From Streptomyces sp. NBC_00554 (lineage in GTDB: Bacteria; Actinomycetota; Actinomycetes; Streptomycetales; Streptomycetaceae), in assembly GCF_041431135.1 (NCBI RefSeq), contig NZ_CP107799.1, forward strand, positions 7,936,001 to 8,000,000: DNA of 64,000 nt, read 5' to 3'. The position numbers were made by a program, and so were the translations under genes. The notes beneath the pieces were generated by a model. That model was given only the letters and a program-made list of their open reading frames with translations. It ran no database searches and was not told where the DNA came from. Below are positions 54,375 through 64,000 of this stretch, piece after piece (positions within the stretch are counted from its first letter, which is position 1; each line of letters opens with the position of its first letter).

Positions 54375-55133
54375 ATGATCACACGCAACGGCAGGACCGC
54401 CGCATTCGGAACCGCCCTGACCCTCACCCGCGCCGGAATCACCGCGCTGCGCGCCAAGGCGCCGGGTGGCCCCACCCGTTGGGAGCGCGAGAACTACGCC
54501 GGGCGGACCGTCGAGCTGTACGCCGGCCCCGCCGCTGCCGTGGGAGCGGCGCTCGGGGCCGCGCGGACCCATCGTGCGGCCGGGTTCGCCGTGCTGGCCG
54601 CCGGTGCGTGTGGTGCGTACGACGATGTTGCTGGGGCGGGTGATCCCCGGCGGGGGTTCCGGGCGCACCTGGGGGCGCTGCGGGACGGTGAAGTGACCAG
54701 CGGGGCGGTCAAGTTGTTCGGGATATCGGCGGCGGGGCTGGTGGCCGGGGCGATGCTCAAGGAGCGGGCCTTCGACAAGCTGCTCGCGGGTGTGGTGATC
54801 GCCGGGACCGCGCACTTCGTCAACCTCGTGGATGTGCGTCCCGGGAGGGCTGCCGGTGCCGTGCTCGCCCTGGGGGCGCCCGGGTTGCTGCGGGACGGGA
54901 CCGCGGGGCGGCTGTCCGCCGTGGCGATGGGGGCCGCCGCGGCCGTACTCCCCGACGACCTCGGCGAACGCGCGATGATCGGCGACACCGGCGCCCACGC
55001 GCTCGGCGCGGCCCTGGGCACCGCCATCGCCGCGGGCAACGGCCGGGCGGGGCTCGTCGCACACGCCGCGGCACTGGTGGCGGCGACGGTGTACGGGGAC
55101 AAGGTCAGCGAGGCGGCGCGGTCACTGGGGTGA
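54375..55133 (+). CDS. Compact MraY/WecA-like (PNPT) membrane protein
   Basis: 252 residues; the ATG is 7 nt after TAAAGT (leaderless pattern). About seven hydrophobic segments. The polyprenyl-phosphate N-acetylhexosamine-1-phosphate transferase motifs are recognisable in order: GAYDDVAG (Asp-Asp), GAVKLFG (Lys), HFVNLVDVRPGRA (NLxD) and MIGDTGAHALGAALG (GDTG). It is much shorter than MraY or WecA (~320-370) and has a modified NLxDGxDGL loop, so substrate and activity are uncertain. A GT4 glycosyltransferase gene follows on the same strand, which suggests a glycolipid pathway. Confidence 0.7.
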   Translation: MITRNGRTAAFGTALTLTRAGITALRAKAPGGPTRWERENYAGRTVELYAGPAAAVGAALGAARTHRAAGFAVLAAGACGAYDDVAGAGDPRRGFRAHLGALRDGEVTSGAVKLFGISAAGLVAGAMLKERAFDKLLAGVVIAGTAHFVNLVDVRPGRAAGAVLALGAPGLLRDGTAGRLSAVAMGAAAAVLPDDLGERAMIGDTGAHALGAALGTAIAAGNGRAGLVAHAAALVAATVYGDKVSEAARSLG

Positions 55134-55500
55134 GCGACGACACGCGGGCTCGCACGGTTCCTGAAGCGTGAGGCGCGGGGGCGCGACGGCGTGGGGTGTG
55201 AGGCGCGACGGCGTGAAACGCGACGGTGTGCGTGCCGTTGCGCCCCGCGCGATCACCAGGTGCACAAACCCGCACGAAAACACGGCACTTCTCACTCATG
55301 TGAGTGACTGAAGCCCCCGAGTTGCCCATGCCGTCGCGATCGCGTTCGGGCAGCGGTGTCGGAACGCCCGTGCGGCCTGGCATCCTTGGCGTTGTACGCG
55401 GAGCGCGACGTGCGGTACACCCCCTCTGTACGGTTCTCCGCAGGATTCTTCTGTACGTTTCTTCGTGACCGTCCGACGCCGAACCAGGAGCCCCGGCCAC

Positions 55501-56637
55501 GTGAGCCACGTGAGCAGCCACTCACCGCACGGCCAGTCGCCGCTGCGCACCGTGCAGGTGCTCGGCGGCGGGAGCGCTGGCAGCAGCGCGCATGTGCGGT
55601 CGCTGGCCTCGGGTCTCGTCGCCCGGGGAGTGCGGGTCACCGTGTGCGCCCCCAGCGATGCCGATCATGCATACGGGTTCAGCGGTGTGGGCGCGCGGCA
55701 TGTTCCGGTGCCGCGCAGCAGCGATCCCGCCTCCGTGGCCGCGCTGCGGACGGCCTGTGCGGACGCCGACCTGGTGCACGCGCATGGGCTGCACGCGGCG
55801 CTGAGGGCCGCGTTGGCGCTGAGTGGGCGGCGTATCCCGCTCGTCGTCACCTGGCACACGCGCTCGCACGCCGAGGGCGCGCGGGCACATCTGCTGCGCC
55901 TCCTCGAACGGCGGGTCGCCAAGGCCGCCGCCGTGGTGCTCGGCACGTCCTCCGACCTGGTGGACCGGGCCCGCAGCAGGGGTGCTCGCGACGCGCGGCT
56001 CGCCGCCGTCGCGTTCCCGGTGCCGCGCGGCTCCGCCGAGAACGGGGACCCCGACCGGCTGCGGCTCAAGGCGCGAGCCGAACTGGGCGCCACCGACCGC
56101 CCGTTGCTGATGGCCGTCGGCTCCCTCGACCGGGGCCGCGGTTACGACACCCTGCTGGACGCCGCGCGGGCGTGGCGGGACCTCGACCCCCTGCCGCTGC
56201 TCGTGATCGCGGGGGAGGGGCCGCTCAGGACGGTGCTGCAGCGCCGTATCGAGGACGAAGGGCTGCCCGTCCGCCTGGTCGGGCGGCGCGACGACATCAC
56301 GGAGCTTCTCGCGGCGGCCGATCTCGCGCTGCTGCCCAGCAGTTGGGAGTCCCGCTCCGTCCTCGCGCAGGAGGCCCTCCACATGGGCGTGCCGCTCGTC
56401 GCGACCGCCGTCGGCGGCATCCCCGAACTGGTCGGCGACGCGGCGGAACTCGTCCCGCACGGAGACGAGAAGGCGCTCGCCGAAGCCGTCGTACGCCTTC
56501 TCGGCGATCCCGCGCGCCGGGAGCTCCTCAGGGAGAAGGGCGCCCGACAGGCCGCCACCTGGCCGACCGAGGACGACACGGTGGCCCAAGTGCTGAGTGT
56601 CTACGACGAGTTGACCCAGGCGCGACCGCTTCCCTGA
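55501..56637 (+). CDS. GT4 family glycosyltransferase
   Basis: 378 residues from GTG 55501, chosen because AGGAG lies 10 nt upstream; the in-frame GTG at 55465 would add 12 residues. It has a GT-B fold. VQVLGGGSAGSSAHVRSLASGLVARGVRVTVCAP is the N-terminal nucleotide-fold segment with Gly-rich loop, VHAHGLHAALRA the acceptor side, and GGIPELVGDAAELVPHGDEKALAEAV the donor nucleotide-sugar motif with the EALHMGVPLVATAVGG segment. It probably adds a sugar to a lipid-linked or cell-surface acceptor. Cytoplasmic, membrane-associated. It ends 15 bp from the convergent PucR gene. Confidence 0.9.
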   Translation: MSHVSSHSPHGQSPLRTVQVLGGGSAGSSAHVRSLASGLVARGVRVTVCAPSDADHAYGFSGVGARHVPVPRSSDPASVAALRTACADADLVHAHGLHAALRAALALSGRRIPLVVTWHTRSHAEGARAHLLRLLERRVAKAAAVVLGTSSDLVDRARSRGARDARLAAVAFPVPRGSAENGDPDRLRLKARAELGATDRPLLMAVGSLDRGRGYDTLLDAARAWRDLDPLPLLVIAGEGPLRTVLQRRIEDEGLPVRLVGRRDDITELLAAADLALLPSSWESRSVLAQEALHMGVPLVATAVGGIPELVGDAAELVPHGDEKALAEAVVRLLGDPARRELLREKGARQAATWPTEDDTVAQVLSVYDELTQARPLP

Positions 56638-56652
56638 GCGAGCCCTGCGCCC

Positions 56653-58281
56653 CTACGGCACAAGCCTCCGCGCGCGCAGCGCCAGGCTCAACGCCAGTAC
56701 CGTCTGCGGGTCGTCCAGGTCAGTGCCCAGCAACTCCCCGATGCGGGCCAGGCGGTTGTAGAGCGTCTGGCGGTTGAGGTGCAGCTCCCGGGCCGTCTCC
56801 GCCTTGCGGCCCGCGTGGGCCAGATACGTCTCCAGGGTGGGCAGCAGCGGCGGCTTGGAGCGGTTGTCGTGGTCGCGCAGGGGGCCGATGGCGCGGTCCA
56901 CGAAGGCCGCCAGGTCCGGGTGGTCGCGCAGGCGCCACAGGAGCAGGTCGATGTCGAGGCGGCGGGCGTCGTACCAGGGGCGGTCGGTCAGTCCCTGCGC
57001 GGCCGTCGCCGTCTCCGCCGCGTGCCGCAGGCCCGCGGAGGCCGCCGCCCAGCCGCCCGCGACGCCGACGACGACCACCGGCGGCTGCGCGCCGGGCCGC
57101 TGCATGCCCGCGCGCTCCACGCCCGCCCGCAGCGCCGCCGCGACCCGGTCCGCGACGGCCGAGCGTTCGGACTCCGAGCGCAGGCCCAGCAGGAGCGGGA
57201 CACGGCCCTCGACGGGACGTACGCCCAGCAGGACGGGCACACCGACCGAGGCGAGCTCCTCGGCGACCGCGCGGGCCAGGACCGCCCAGCCGCCGCCGGG
57301 GGAGAGGCCGTCGGCGAGCCGCATCACCACCGGCAGGAGCGGGCTGCTGCCGGGCTTGAAGCCGAGTACGCGGGCCTGCGCCGGTGCGTCCTCCGCCTCG
57401 ATACGGCCTTCGGCGAGGTCGGTGAGGAAGTCGCCGCGTCCGCGCGCCGCGAGCTCCTCCTCCTGGCGGGCCTGCATCAGGACGACGGCCAGGATGCCGG
57501 CGGCCCGCTCCATCGCGAGCCTGTGCACCGGGGCGACCGGGGCGTTGACGGGCAGCAGGACCAGCCGGGCGCGGACCGAGCCGGTGCCGGGGCCGCCCCC
57601 GGGCACGTCCACGAGTGTCGTCCCGGCAGGTGGTTCCTCCTTGTGCTGGCCGCGCAGCCCCTCCCACACCTGGAGCGGATCGGCGCCTGCGCCCCCGGAC
57701 CCGGCGGCGTACAGGAGCTGTCCCTCCGCCGTCTCCAGGAACACCGGGTTGCCGCTGAAGTCCGCGAGAATGCCGAGCACCTGAGGTACGCCGCCCCCGC
57801 CGAGCAAGGCCTCGGTGCATCGCCGGTGCACCTCCTCGGCCTGCTGGAGCAGGGCGTAGTGGCCGTTGACGATCTCGGTGTGGATCTCCTCCGTGACGGC
57901 CACGAAGGGCACCTCGCGGTGTAGCTGGACGAGGGGGAGACCGGCGGATCTGGCGGTGTCCACGAGGGCGGCGGGCAGCCGGGTGAAGCGCGGGCCGAGT
58001 TCCACCACGAGGGCCGCGATGCCGCGCTCGGCCAGCGTGCGGACGAACGCGCGCTGTTCGGCGGGGCGGGTGCCCAGGCCATATCCCGTGGTCAGGAGGA
58101 GTTCGCCGCCCTTGAGGAGCGAGGCGATGTTCGGGACCTCGCCCGCGTGCACCCAGCGCACGGTGCGCTGCAGCCGGTCGGCCCCCGCGAGGATCTCCGG
58201 GAGCCCACTGCGCAGCCCGGGCAGCTCCAGCGCCCGCTGCACGGTGATTCCGGCGCCCTGGGTGTCGTAACGGCTGTCCAT
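56653..58281 (-). CDS. PucR family transcriptional regulator
   Basis: 542 residues. The N-terminal PucR/purine-catabolism domain (ITVQRALELPGLRSGLPEILAGADRLQRTVRWVHAGEVPNIASLLKGGELLLTTG) is followed by a GGDEF-like CdaR/PucR middle region and a C-terminal HTH_30: LETYLAHAGRKAETARELHLNRQTLYNRLARIGELLG. In Bacillus and streptomycetes PucR-type proteins control purine or amine catabolism; the ligand here is unknown. No purine genes adjoin, so targets are distant or the neighbouring flavoprotein gene. Confidence 0.92.
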   Translation of the reverse strand: MDSRYDTQGAGITVQRALELPGLRSGLPEILAGADRLQRTVRWVHAGEVPNIASLLKGGELLLTTGYGLGTRPAEQRAFVRTLAERGIAALVVELGPRFTRLPAALVDTARSAGLPLVQLHREVPFVAVTEEIHTEIVNGHYALLQQAEEVHRRCTEALLGGGGVPQVLGILADFSGNPVFLETAEGQLLYAAGSGGAGADPLQVWEGLRGQHKEEPPAGTTLVDVPGGGPGTGSVRARLVLLPVNAPVAPVHRLAMERAAGILAVVLMQARQEEELAARGRGDFLTDLAEGRIEAEDAPAQARVLGFKPGSSPLLPVVMRLADGLSPGGGWAVLARAVAEELASVGVPVLLGVRPVEGRVPLLLGLRSESERSAVADRVAAALRAGVERAGMQRPGAQPPVVVVGVAGGWAAASAGLRHAAETATAAQGLTDRPWYDARRLDIDLLLWRLRDHPDLAAFVDRAIGPLRDHDNRSKPPLLPTLETYLAHAGRKAETARELHLNRQTLYNRLARIGELLGTDLDDPQTVLALSLALRARRLVP

Positions 58282-58354
58282 GCTCCCGGACGCTACCCGC
58301 GGAGGCGGCGCGGAACATCTCCGGCCCCTGACGTGCGCCGTCCTTGAGGAGTGC

Positions 58355-59740
58355 TCAGCCGGGCACGGGGGCGATGTTGTGGTTGAAGCGGAAGACGTTG
58401 TCGGGGTCGTACTCCGCCTTCACCGCTGCCAGGCGCCGGGTGTTCTCTGCCCCGAGGCCGGCCACCACCCGGTCGGCGCCCTCGTCGCCGATGAAGTTGA
58501 GGTAGACCGCACCGGTGCTCCACGGCTGGACGGCGGAGCGGACGCTCTTGACCCACTGGACGCAGCGTTCGTCGTCCGCCGGGTCCTCCCAGACGCCGAA
58601 GGGGTGCACGGCCCATGGCGCGTCCCGGTAGGGCACCGGGAATTCGGTGGGGCCCGTGGCGATCGCGCCGCCCTGCGGGAACAGGACGTGCTGGGTGGTG
58701 GGTACGGGAACGGTGTCGCCGAGGGCGCAGAAGACGTCCACGAGTTCGTCGGGCAGACCGGTCAGGTACTCGGCGGACCAGTAGTTCCGCATGCCGGGCG
58801 GGTCGTCGAGCATGCACTGGAAGTCCACGTAGGGGAGGGCGGTGACGATCTCGGCCTCGTGCGGCAGTGCAAGGAGCGGCTGGGCGAGTTTGCGCATGTC
58901 CTCCTCGCCGCCCGCGTACGTCAGGAGGGCGCAGCACAGTGGCTCGCCGACCAGGTGCTCGGGGATGAACTCCTCGGGCGGGCCGGTCAGGTAGATGACG
59001 CCGCCGCTCGCCTCCTGGGGTCCCGTCGAGATGATCTCGCGGTAGAGGCCGACCACCTCCGGGCCGCGCTCCGGCAGGTACATCAACATGGCGATGGAGA
59101 ACTCGGGCAACTCGTGCAGCTTCAGGGTCAGCGCGGTGGCGACACCGAAGTTCCCGCCGCCGCCGTGCAGGGCCCAGAACAGTTCCGGGTTCTCCGCCTC
59201 GGTGGCGCGGACCGTCCTGCCGTCGGCCGTCACCAGGTCGACGCCGAGCAGATTGTCGACGGCGAGACCGACGGTCCGGTCGAGCCAGCCGCTGCCGCCA
59301 CCGAGTACGAAGCCGCCGACCCCGGTGGTCGAGACGCGGCCGCCGGTGGTCGCGAGGCCGTGCGGCTGGGTCGCGTGGTCGAGATGGCTCATGAGGGCGC
59401 CGCCCTGGACGCGTACCGACCGGGATCCGGGGTGGACCGTCACCTCGTGCATCCTGCGCAGGTCGACCACCAGACCGCCGTCGTTCAGGGCCATGCCCGC
59501 CACGCTGTGACCGCCGCCGCGCACCGCTATGGCGAGGTCCAGCTCCCGCCCGAAGCGCACGGCCCGGACGACATCGGCCTCGTTCGCGCACTGTGCGATC
59601 ACCGCCGGGCGCCGGTCGATCATCCCGTTGTAGACGGACCGGGCCTCGTCGTAGCCCGGGTCGTCGGGGGCGAGTACCTCGCCGGACAGATCCGCGCGGA
59701 GCGCAGCGAGGGCCGCGCCCGCCTTGGAGAGGGGAGCCAT
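58355..59740 (-). CDS. FAD-linked oxidoreductase, berberine-bridge (BBE) type
   Basis: 461 residues, no signal peptide evident. FAD_binding_4 domain: DVVRAVRFGRELDLAIAVRGGGHSVAGMALNDGGLVVDLRRMHEV, with His in GGGHS as a probable covalent FAD attachment site, and GGFVLGGGSGWLDRTVGLAVDNLLG. The C-terminal BBE segment is YLNFIGDEG ... VKAEYDPDNVFRFNHNIAP. A Cys for a second covalent bond is not obvious in the expected GxCxxG-type spot, so attachment may be single. Substrate unknown; related enzymes oxidise sugars or secondary metabolites. Tandem 10-bp repeats (59805-59864) lie upstream. Confidence 0.9.
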   Translation of the reverse strand: MAPLSKAGAALAALRADLSGEVLAPDDPGYDEARSVYNGMIDRRPAVIAQCANEADVVRAVRFGRELDLAIAVRGGGHSVAGMALNDGGLVVDLRRMHEVTVHPGSRSVRVQGGALMSHLDHATQPHGLATTGGRVSTTGVGGFVLGGGSGWLDRTVGLAVDNLLGVDLVTADGRTVRATEAENPELFWALHGGGGNFGVATALTLKLHELPEFSIAMLMYLPERGPEVVGLYREIISTGPQEASGGVIYLTGPPEEFIPEHLVGEPLCCALLTYAGGEEDMRKLAQPLLALPHEAEIVTALPYVDFQCMLDDPPGMRNYWSAEYLTGLPDELVDVFCALGDTVPVPTTQHVLFPQGGAIATGPTEFPVPYRDAPWAVHPFGVWEDPADDERCVQWVKSVRSAVQPWSTGAVYLNFIGDEGADRVVAGLGAENTRRLAAVKAEYDPDNVFRFNHNIAPVPG

Positions 59741-59804
59741 GGCAGCCGACCCCTTTCAGCAGGGGACAGGACTGCTCTCAGCCTAGGCGGGCACGGTGGA
59801 TCGG

Positions 59805-59864
59805 GCGCGTTCAGACGGATTCAGGCGCATTCATCTGCATTCAGGCGGATTCGTGCGCGTTCAG
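59805..59864. repeat. Six tandem 10-bp repeats upstream of the flavoprotein gene
   Basis: Consecutive units GCGCGTTCAG, ACGGATTCAG, GCGCATTCAT, CTGCATTCAG, GCGGATTCGT and GCGCGTTCAG have exact 10-bp period, about one helical turn. They lie 64-124 bp before the flavoprotein start (59740, minus) and touch the last codon of the GH15 gene. Confidence 0.75.
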
Positions 59865-61687
59865 CCGCCGTACGCCCCGCTCGCCGTCAGTCGCAGCGCC
59901 GTGTCGATCAGCGGAACGTGACTGAATGCCTGCGGGAAGTTGCCGACCTGGCGCTTGAGCCGGGGGTCCCACTCCTCGGCGAGCAGACCCAGGTCGTTGC
60001 GGAGCGCGAGCAGCTTCTCGAAGAGCTTGCGGGCCTCGTCGACCCGCCCGATCATCGCGAGGTCGTCCGCCATCCAGAACGAGCAGGCGAGGAAGGCACC
60101 TTCGTCACCCTCCAGGCCGTCCACGCCCGCGTGCTCGCCGCTGGTCGGGTAGCGCAGGATGAAGCCATCCGAGGTCGACAGCTCGCGCTGGATGGCCTCG
60201 ATGGTGCCGATCACGCGCTTGTCGTCCGGCGGCAGGAAGCCCATCTGCGGGATGAGGAGCAGCGAGGCGTCCAGCTCCTTGGAGCCGTACGACTGCGTGA
60301 ACGTGTTGCGCTCCTTGTCGTAGCCCTTCTCACAGACGTCCCGGTGGATGTCGTCGCGCAGTTCGCGCCACTTCTCCAGCGGGCCGTCCGCGTCACCGGA
60401 CTCGATGAGCTTGATGGTGCGGTCGACGGCGACCCAGGCCATCACCTTGGAGTGCACGAAGTGGCGGCGCGGGCCGCGGACTTCCCAGATGCCCTCGTCC
60501 GGCTGGTCCCAGTGATCCTCCAGGTAGCGGATCAGCTTGAGCTGGAGGAGCGAGGCGTAGTCGTTGCGGGACAGGCCCGTCATGTGCGCCAGGTGCAGGG
60601 CCTCGGTGACCTCGCCGTACACATCGAGCTGAAGCTGACCCGCGGCGCCGTTGCCGACCCGTACCGGCCCCGAATTCTCGTACCCGGGAAGCCAGTGGAG
60701 CTCCGCCTCGCCCAACTCCCGTTCGCCCGCGATGCCGTACATGATCTGCAGGTTCTCCGGGTCGCCGGCGACCGCGCGCAGCAGCCATTCGCGCCAGGCG
60801 CGGGCCTCCTCGCGGTAGCCGGTGCGCAGCAGCGAGGAGAGCGTGATGGCCGCGTCGCGCAGCCAGGTGTAGCGGTAGTCCCAGTTCCGTACGCCGCCGA
60901 TCTCCTCCGGGAGCGAGGTCGTGGGCGCGGCGACGATGCCGCCCGTGGGCCCGTACGTCAGGGCCTTGAGCGTGATCAGGGAGCGTACGACAGCCTCGCG
61001 GTAGGGGCCGTGGTACGTGCACTGGTCGACCCAGTCGCGCCAGAACTCCTCGGTGGCCTCCAGCGACTCCTCCGGCTCGGGCAGAGCCGGGGGCGCCTTG
61101 TGCGAGGGCTCCCACGAGATGGTGAACGCGATCCGGTCACCGGGCGCCACCGTGAAGTCGGCGTACGTGGTCAGCGCCTTGCCGTAGGTCTCGCAGGCGG
61201 TGTCGAACCACACCGAGTCGGGTCCGGCGACGGCAACCGTCCGGCCCTCGTGCTTGTGCACCCAGGGCACCACACGGCCGTAGCTGAAACGCATCCGCAG
61301 CGCGGAGCGCATCGGGACCCGGCCCGTGATGCCCTCCACGATCCGGATCAGCTGCGGCGCGCCGTCACGCGGGGGCATGAAATCGGTCACGCGGACAGTG
61401 CCGCGCGGGGTGTCCCACTCGGATTCCAGGATCAGCGAGTCGCCGCGGTAGGTGCGGCGCGCCGCCGTCGGCGGTTTGGCGTCGGCGGCGTGCGCCGGGC
61501 CGAGCCGCCAGAATCCGTGCTCCTCCGTGCCGAGCAGTCCGGCGAAGACGGCGTGGGAGTCGAAGCGGGGCAGGCACAGCCAGTCGACCGTGCCGTCCCG
61601 GCAGACCAGCGCGGCTGTCTGCATGTCTCCGATGAGTGCGTAGTCCTCGATGCGCCCGGCCACGTGCATCTCCAGTCGAACGGCCAC
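59861..61687 (-). CDS. Glycoside hydrolase family 15 protein (trehalase/glucoamylase-like)
   Basis: 608 residues from GTG 61687; ATG 61669 (MHVAGRIEDYALIGDMQ) is a near alternative. The N-terminal sandwich domain (ALIGDMQTAALVCRDGTVDWLCLPRFDSHAVFAGLLG) precedes the (alpha/alpha)6 barrel: GGVRNWDYRYTWLRDAAITLSSLLR, the general-acid/base region, and EGDEGAFLACSFWMADDLAMIGRVDEA. Catalytic Glu residues are expected in DEGIWEVRG and in the ACSFW neighbourhood. Actinobacterial members of this clade include trehalases and glucan hydrolases. No signal peptide, so an intracellular role in trehalose or glycogen turnover is likely. Confidence 0.92.
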   Translation of the reverse strand: MAVRLEMHVAGRIEDYALIGDMQTAALVCRDGTVDWLCLPRFDSHAVFAGLLGTEEHGFWRLGPAHAADAKPPTAARRTYRGDSLILESEWDTPRGTVRVTDFMPPRDGAPQLIRIVEGITGRVPMRSALRMRFSYGRVVPWVHKHEGRTVAVAGPDSVWFDTACETYGKALTTYADFTVAPGDRIAFTISWEPSHKAPPALPEPEESLEATEEFWRDWVDQCTYHGPYREAVVRSLITLKALTYGPTGGIVAAPTTSLPEEIGGVRNWDYRYTWLRDAAITLSSLLRTGYREEARAWREWLLRAVAGDPENLQIMYGIAGERELGEAELHWLPGYENSGPVRVGNGAAGQLQLDVYGEVTEALHLAHMTGLSRNDYASLLQLKLIRYLEDHWDQPDEGIWEVRGPRRHFVHSKVMAWVAVDRTIKLIESGDADGPLEKWRELRDDIHRDVCEKGYDKERNTFTQSYGSKELDASLLLIPQMGFLPPDDKRVIGTIEAIQRELSTSDGFILRYPTSGEHAGVDGLEGDEGAFLACSFWMADDLAMIGRVDEARKLFEKLLALRNDLGLLAEEWDPRLKRQVGNFPQAFSHVPLIDTALRLTASGAYGG

Positions 61688-62125
61688 GTCGCCCCCGGAG
61701 GGGCGGTCGCTCTTGCGGTCAAGGGAACGTTGGTATTGCGTCGCTACGAAACGTCAATTAGTCGGTGCGATTGTCGTTGCGAAACGAACTGACGAGCTCT
61801 CGTGTTCCGGGATACGGACGGGGATGGTGCCGTGTGTCGGCCGGGCTCGGCAGCGAGTGTCCGAGCAGGATACGACGCACGTGGAAGATCCGCGTGCCGC
61901 TCCCGGTAACCCGGCTGGGCTGATCGAGTGAGTGGCGTGTGGGGCGCGTGGCGACTTGTGTGCGGAGCGTGGCCGGAAGCAGCCTCCTCGCGGCGCTGAT
62001 ACCCTGGTAGCCCGTGGACCGGTGGGAGAAAAACCCCCGAACCGCAGCGACGGCGCCTCCGGAAATCTTCGGACACCATGCCGGCACGCACCCCAGACCG
62101 CGACCACGGGAGCCCCCTCTTGGCC
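61688..62125. promoter_or_regulatory. Divergent GH15/pyrG promoter region
   Basis: On the minus strand TTGACG (61757-61752), a 16-nt spacer and TACCAA (61735-61730) form a plausible GH15 promoter. Two related segments, GTCGCTACGAAACG and GTCGTTGCGAAACG (around 61740-61786), recur nearby. On the plus strand the pyrG leader includes TACCCT (62000-62005) as a weak -10 candidate and a GGTGGGAGAAAAACCCCC stretch. An in-frame ATG at 62078 could extend PyrG by 16 residues. No separate gene is seen. Confidence 0.45.
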
Positions 62126-63793
<1,668 letters not shown>

Positions 63794-63920
63794 CGCAAGG
63801 GTTGTACGGTGGCCGGGGTGTGTGCCTTTCGAGGTGCGCACCCCGTTTTCCGTTGCGGGTACAGGTAACGGATTCTTGTGCGGGGCCGACAGCTTTTTTG
63901 CACGTGTGGGAGGACAGGGC

Positions 63921-64000
63921 ATGACCATCAAGGACACCGCCGAGGAGTGGGAGATCAGGGCGAGCGAGACCCCCTTCGTCGGCAACAAGACCTCGGTCCG
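63921..64000 (+). CDS. NUDIX hydrolase, N-terminus only (window edge)
   Basis: Only MTIKDTAEEWEIRASETPFVGNKTSVR is in the window; GGGAGGACAGG precedes the ATG. By position after pyrG and this N-terminal sequence it resembles the ADP-ribose pyrophosphatase-type NUDIX protein found at this place in other Streptomyces (from memory). The NUDIX box itself lies beyond the window. Confidence 0.65.
   Translation, partial: MTIKDTAEEWEIRASETPFVGNKTSV

Noticed and set aside
58280..61792. A 1,170-codon open frame on the plus strand
   Set aside because: It runs antisense through the flavoprotein and GH15 genes, both of which have clear domains and promoters. Long antisense frames are expected at this GC content.

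Overview
The window is high-GC actinobacterial chromosome, almost certainly from a Streptomyces. The evidence is the codon bias, frequent GTG/TTG starts, 4-nt start/stop overlaps, many starts preceded directly by a TANNNT -10 element, two chaplin genes, a streptophobe-type membrane protein, and an rRNA operon with actinobacterial 16S/23S/5S sequences and no spacer tRNA. From memory, the gene order (actP-moaA-tyrS-tldD/E-fabG-fabI-serB-FHA/ABC-chaplin, later tlyA-nadK-recN and pyrG) matches the conserved core of other Streptomyces. I see no prophage, insertion sequence, integrase or CRISPR array.

Layout. 1-3.0 kb: a metzincin-type secreted protease cut by the window edge, a small lipoprotein and a secreted subtilisin. 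3.2-6.5 kb: the DUF485/ActP acetate uptake pair and moaA. 6.5-12.2 kb: small proteins, a YeaQ-like membrane protein, tyrS and a tldD-tldE pair. 12.2-14.0 kb: fabG-fabI of fatty-acid synthesis. 14.2-18.0 kb: a secreted protein, a FadR-type regulator divergent from a CynX/NimT transporter, microproteins and a SixA-like phosphatase. 18.1-24.8 kb: serB, a streptophobe protein, a double-FHA ABC exporter and a secreted lytic transglycosylase behind a structured leader. 25.1-29.7 kb: an SDR/QueA-like pair, a histidine kinase/response regulator pair and two cysteine-less chaplins. 29.9-36.1 kb: an unknown protein, a solo ABC ATPase, NfeD, an SPFH protein, an HNH protein, a YbhB-like protein, Spo0M and 3-methyladenine glycosylase.

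36.1-41.9 kb is the rRNA operon with its long leader. It is followed by a TPR protein whose first ~450 residues are Arg/Asp/Gly repeats, then DUF1015 and a HAD-IIA phosphatase. 46.8-49.9 kb is an iron-siderophore ABC transporter behind an iron box. 49.9-56.6 kb holds an SCP2 protein, tlyA-nadK, recN, a compact MraY/WecA-like protein and a GT4 glycosyltransferase. 56.7-61.7 kb holds a PucR regulator, a BBE-type flavoprotein and a GH15 hydrolase. The window ends with pyrG and the start of a NUDIX gene.

Most of the window is housekeeping and developmental core. The items most worth following are a single type I-E CRISPR-repeat-like hairpin just upstream of a chaplin start (29418-29446), the two tandem cysteine-less chaplins, the small MraY-like/GT4 pair after recN, the structured leader before the transglycosylase gene, a divergent QueA-like protein coupled to an SDR, and several unexplained repeat clusters (54210-54357, 59805-59864, 12277-12387, 49831-49888).
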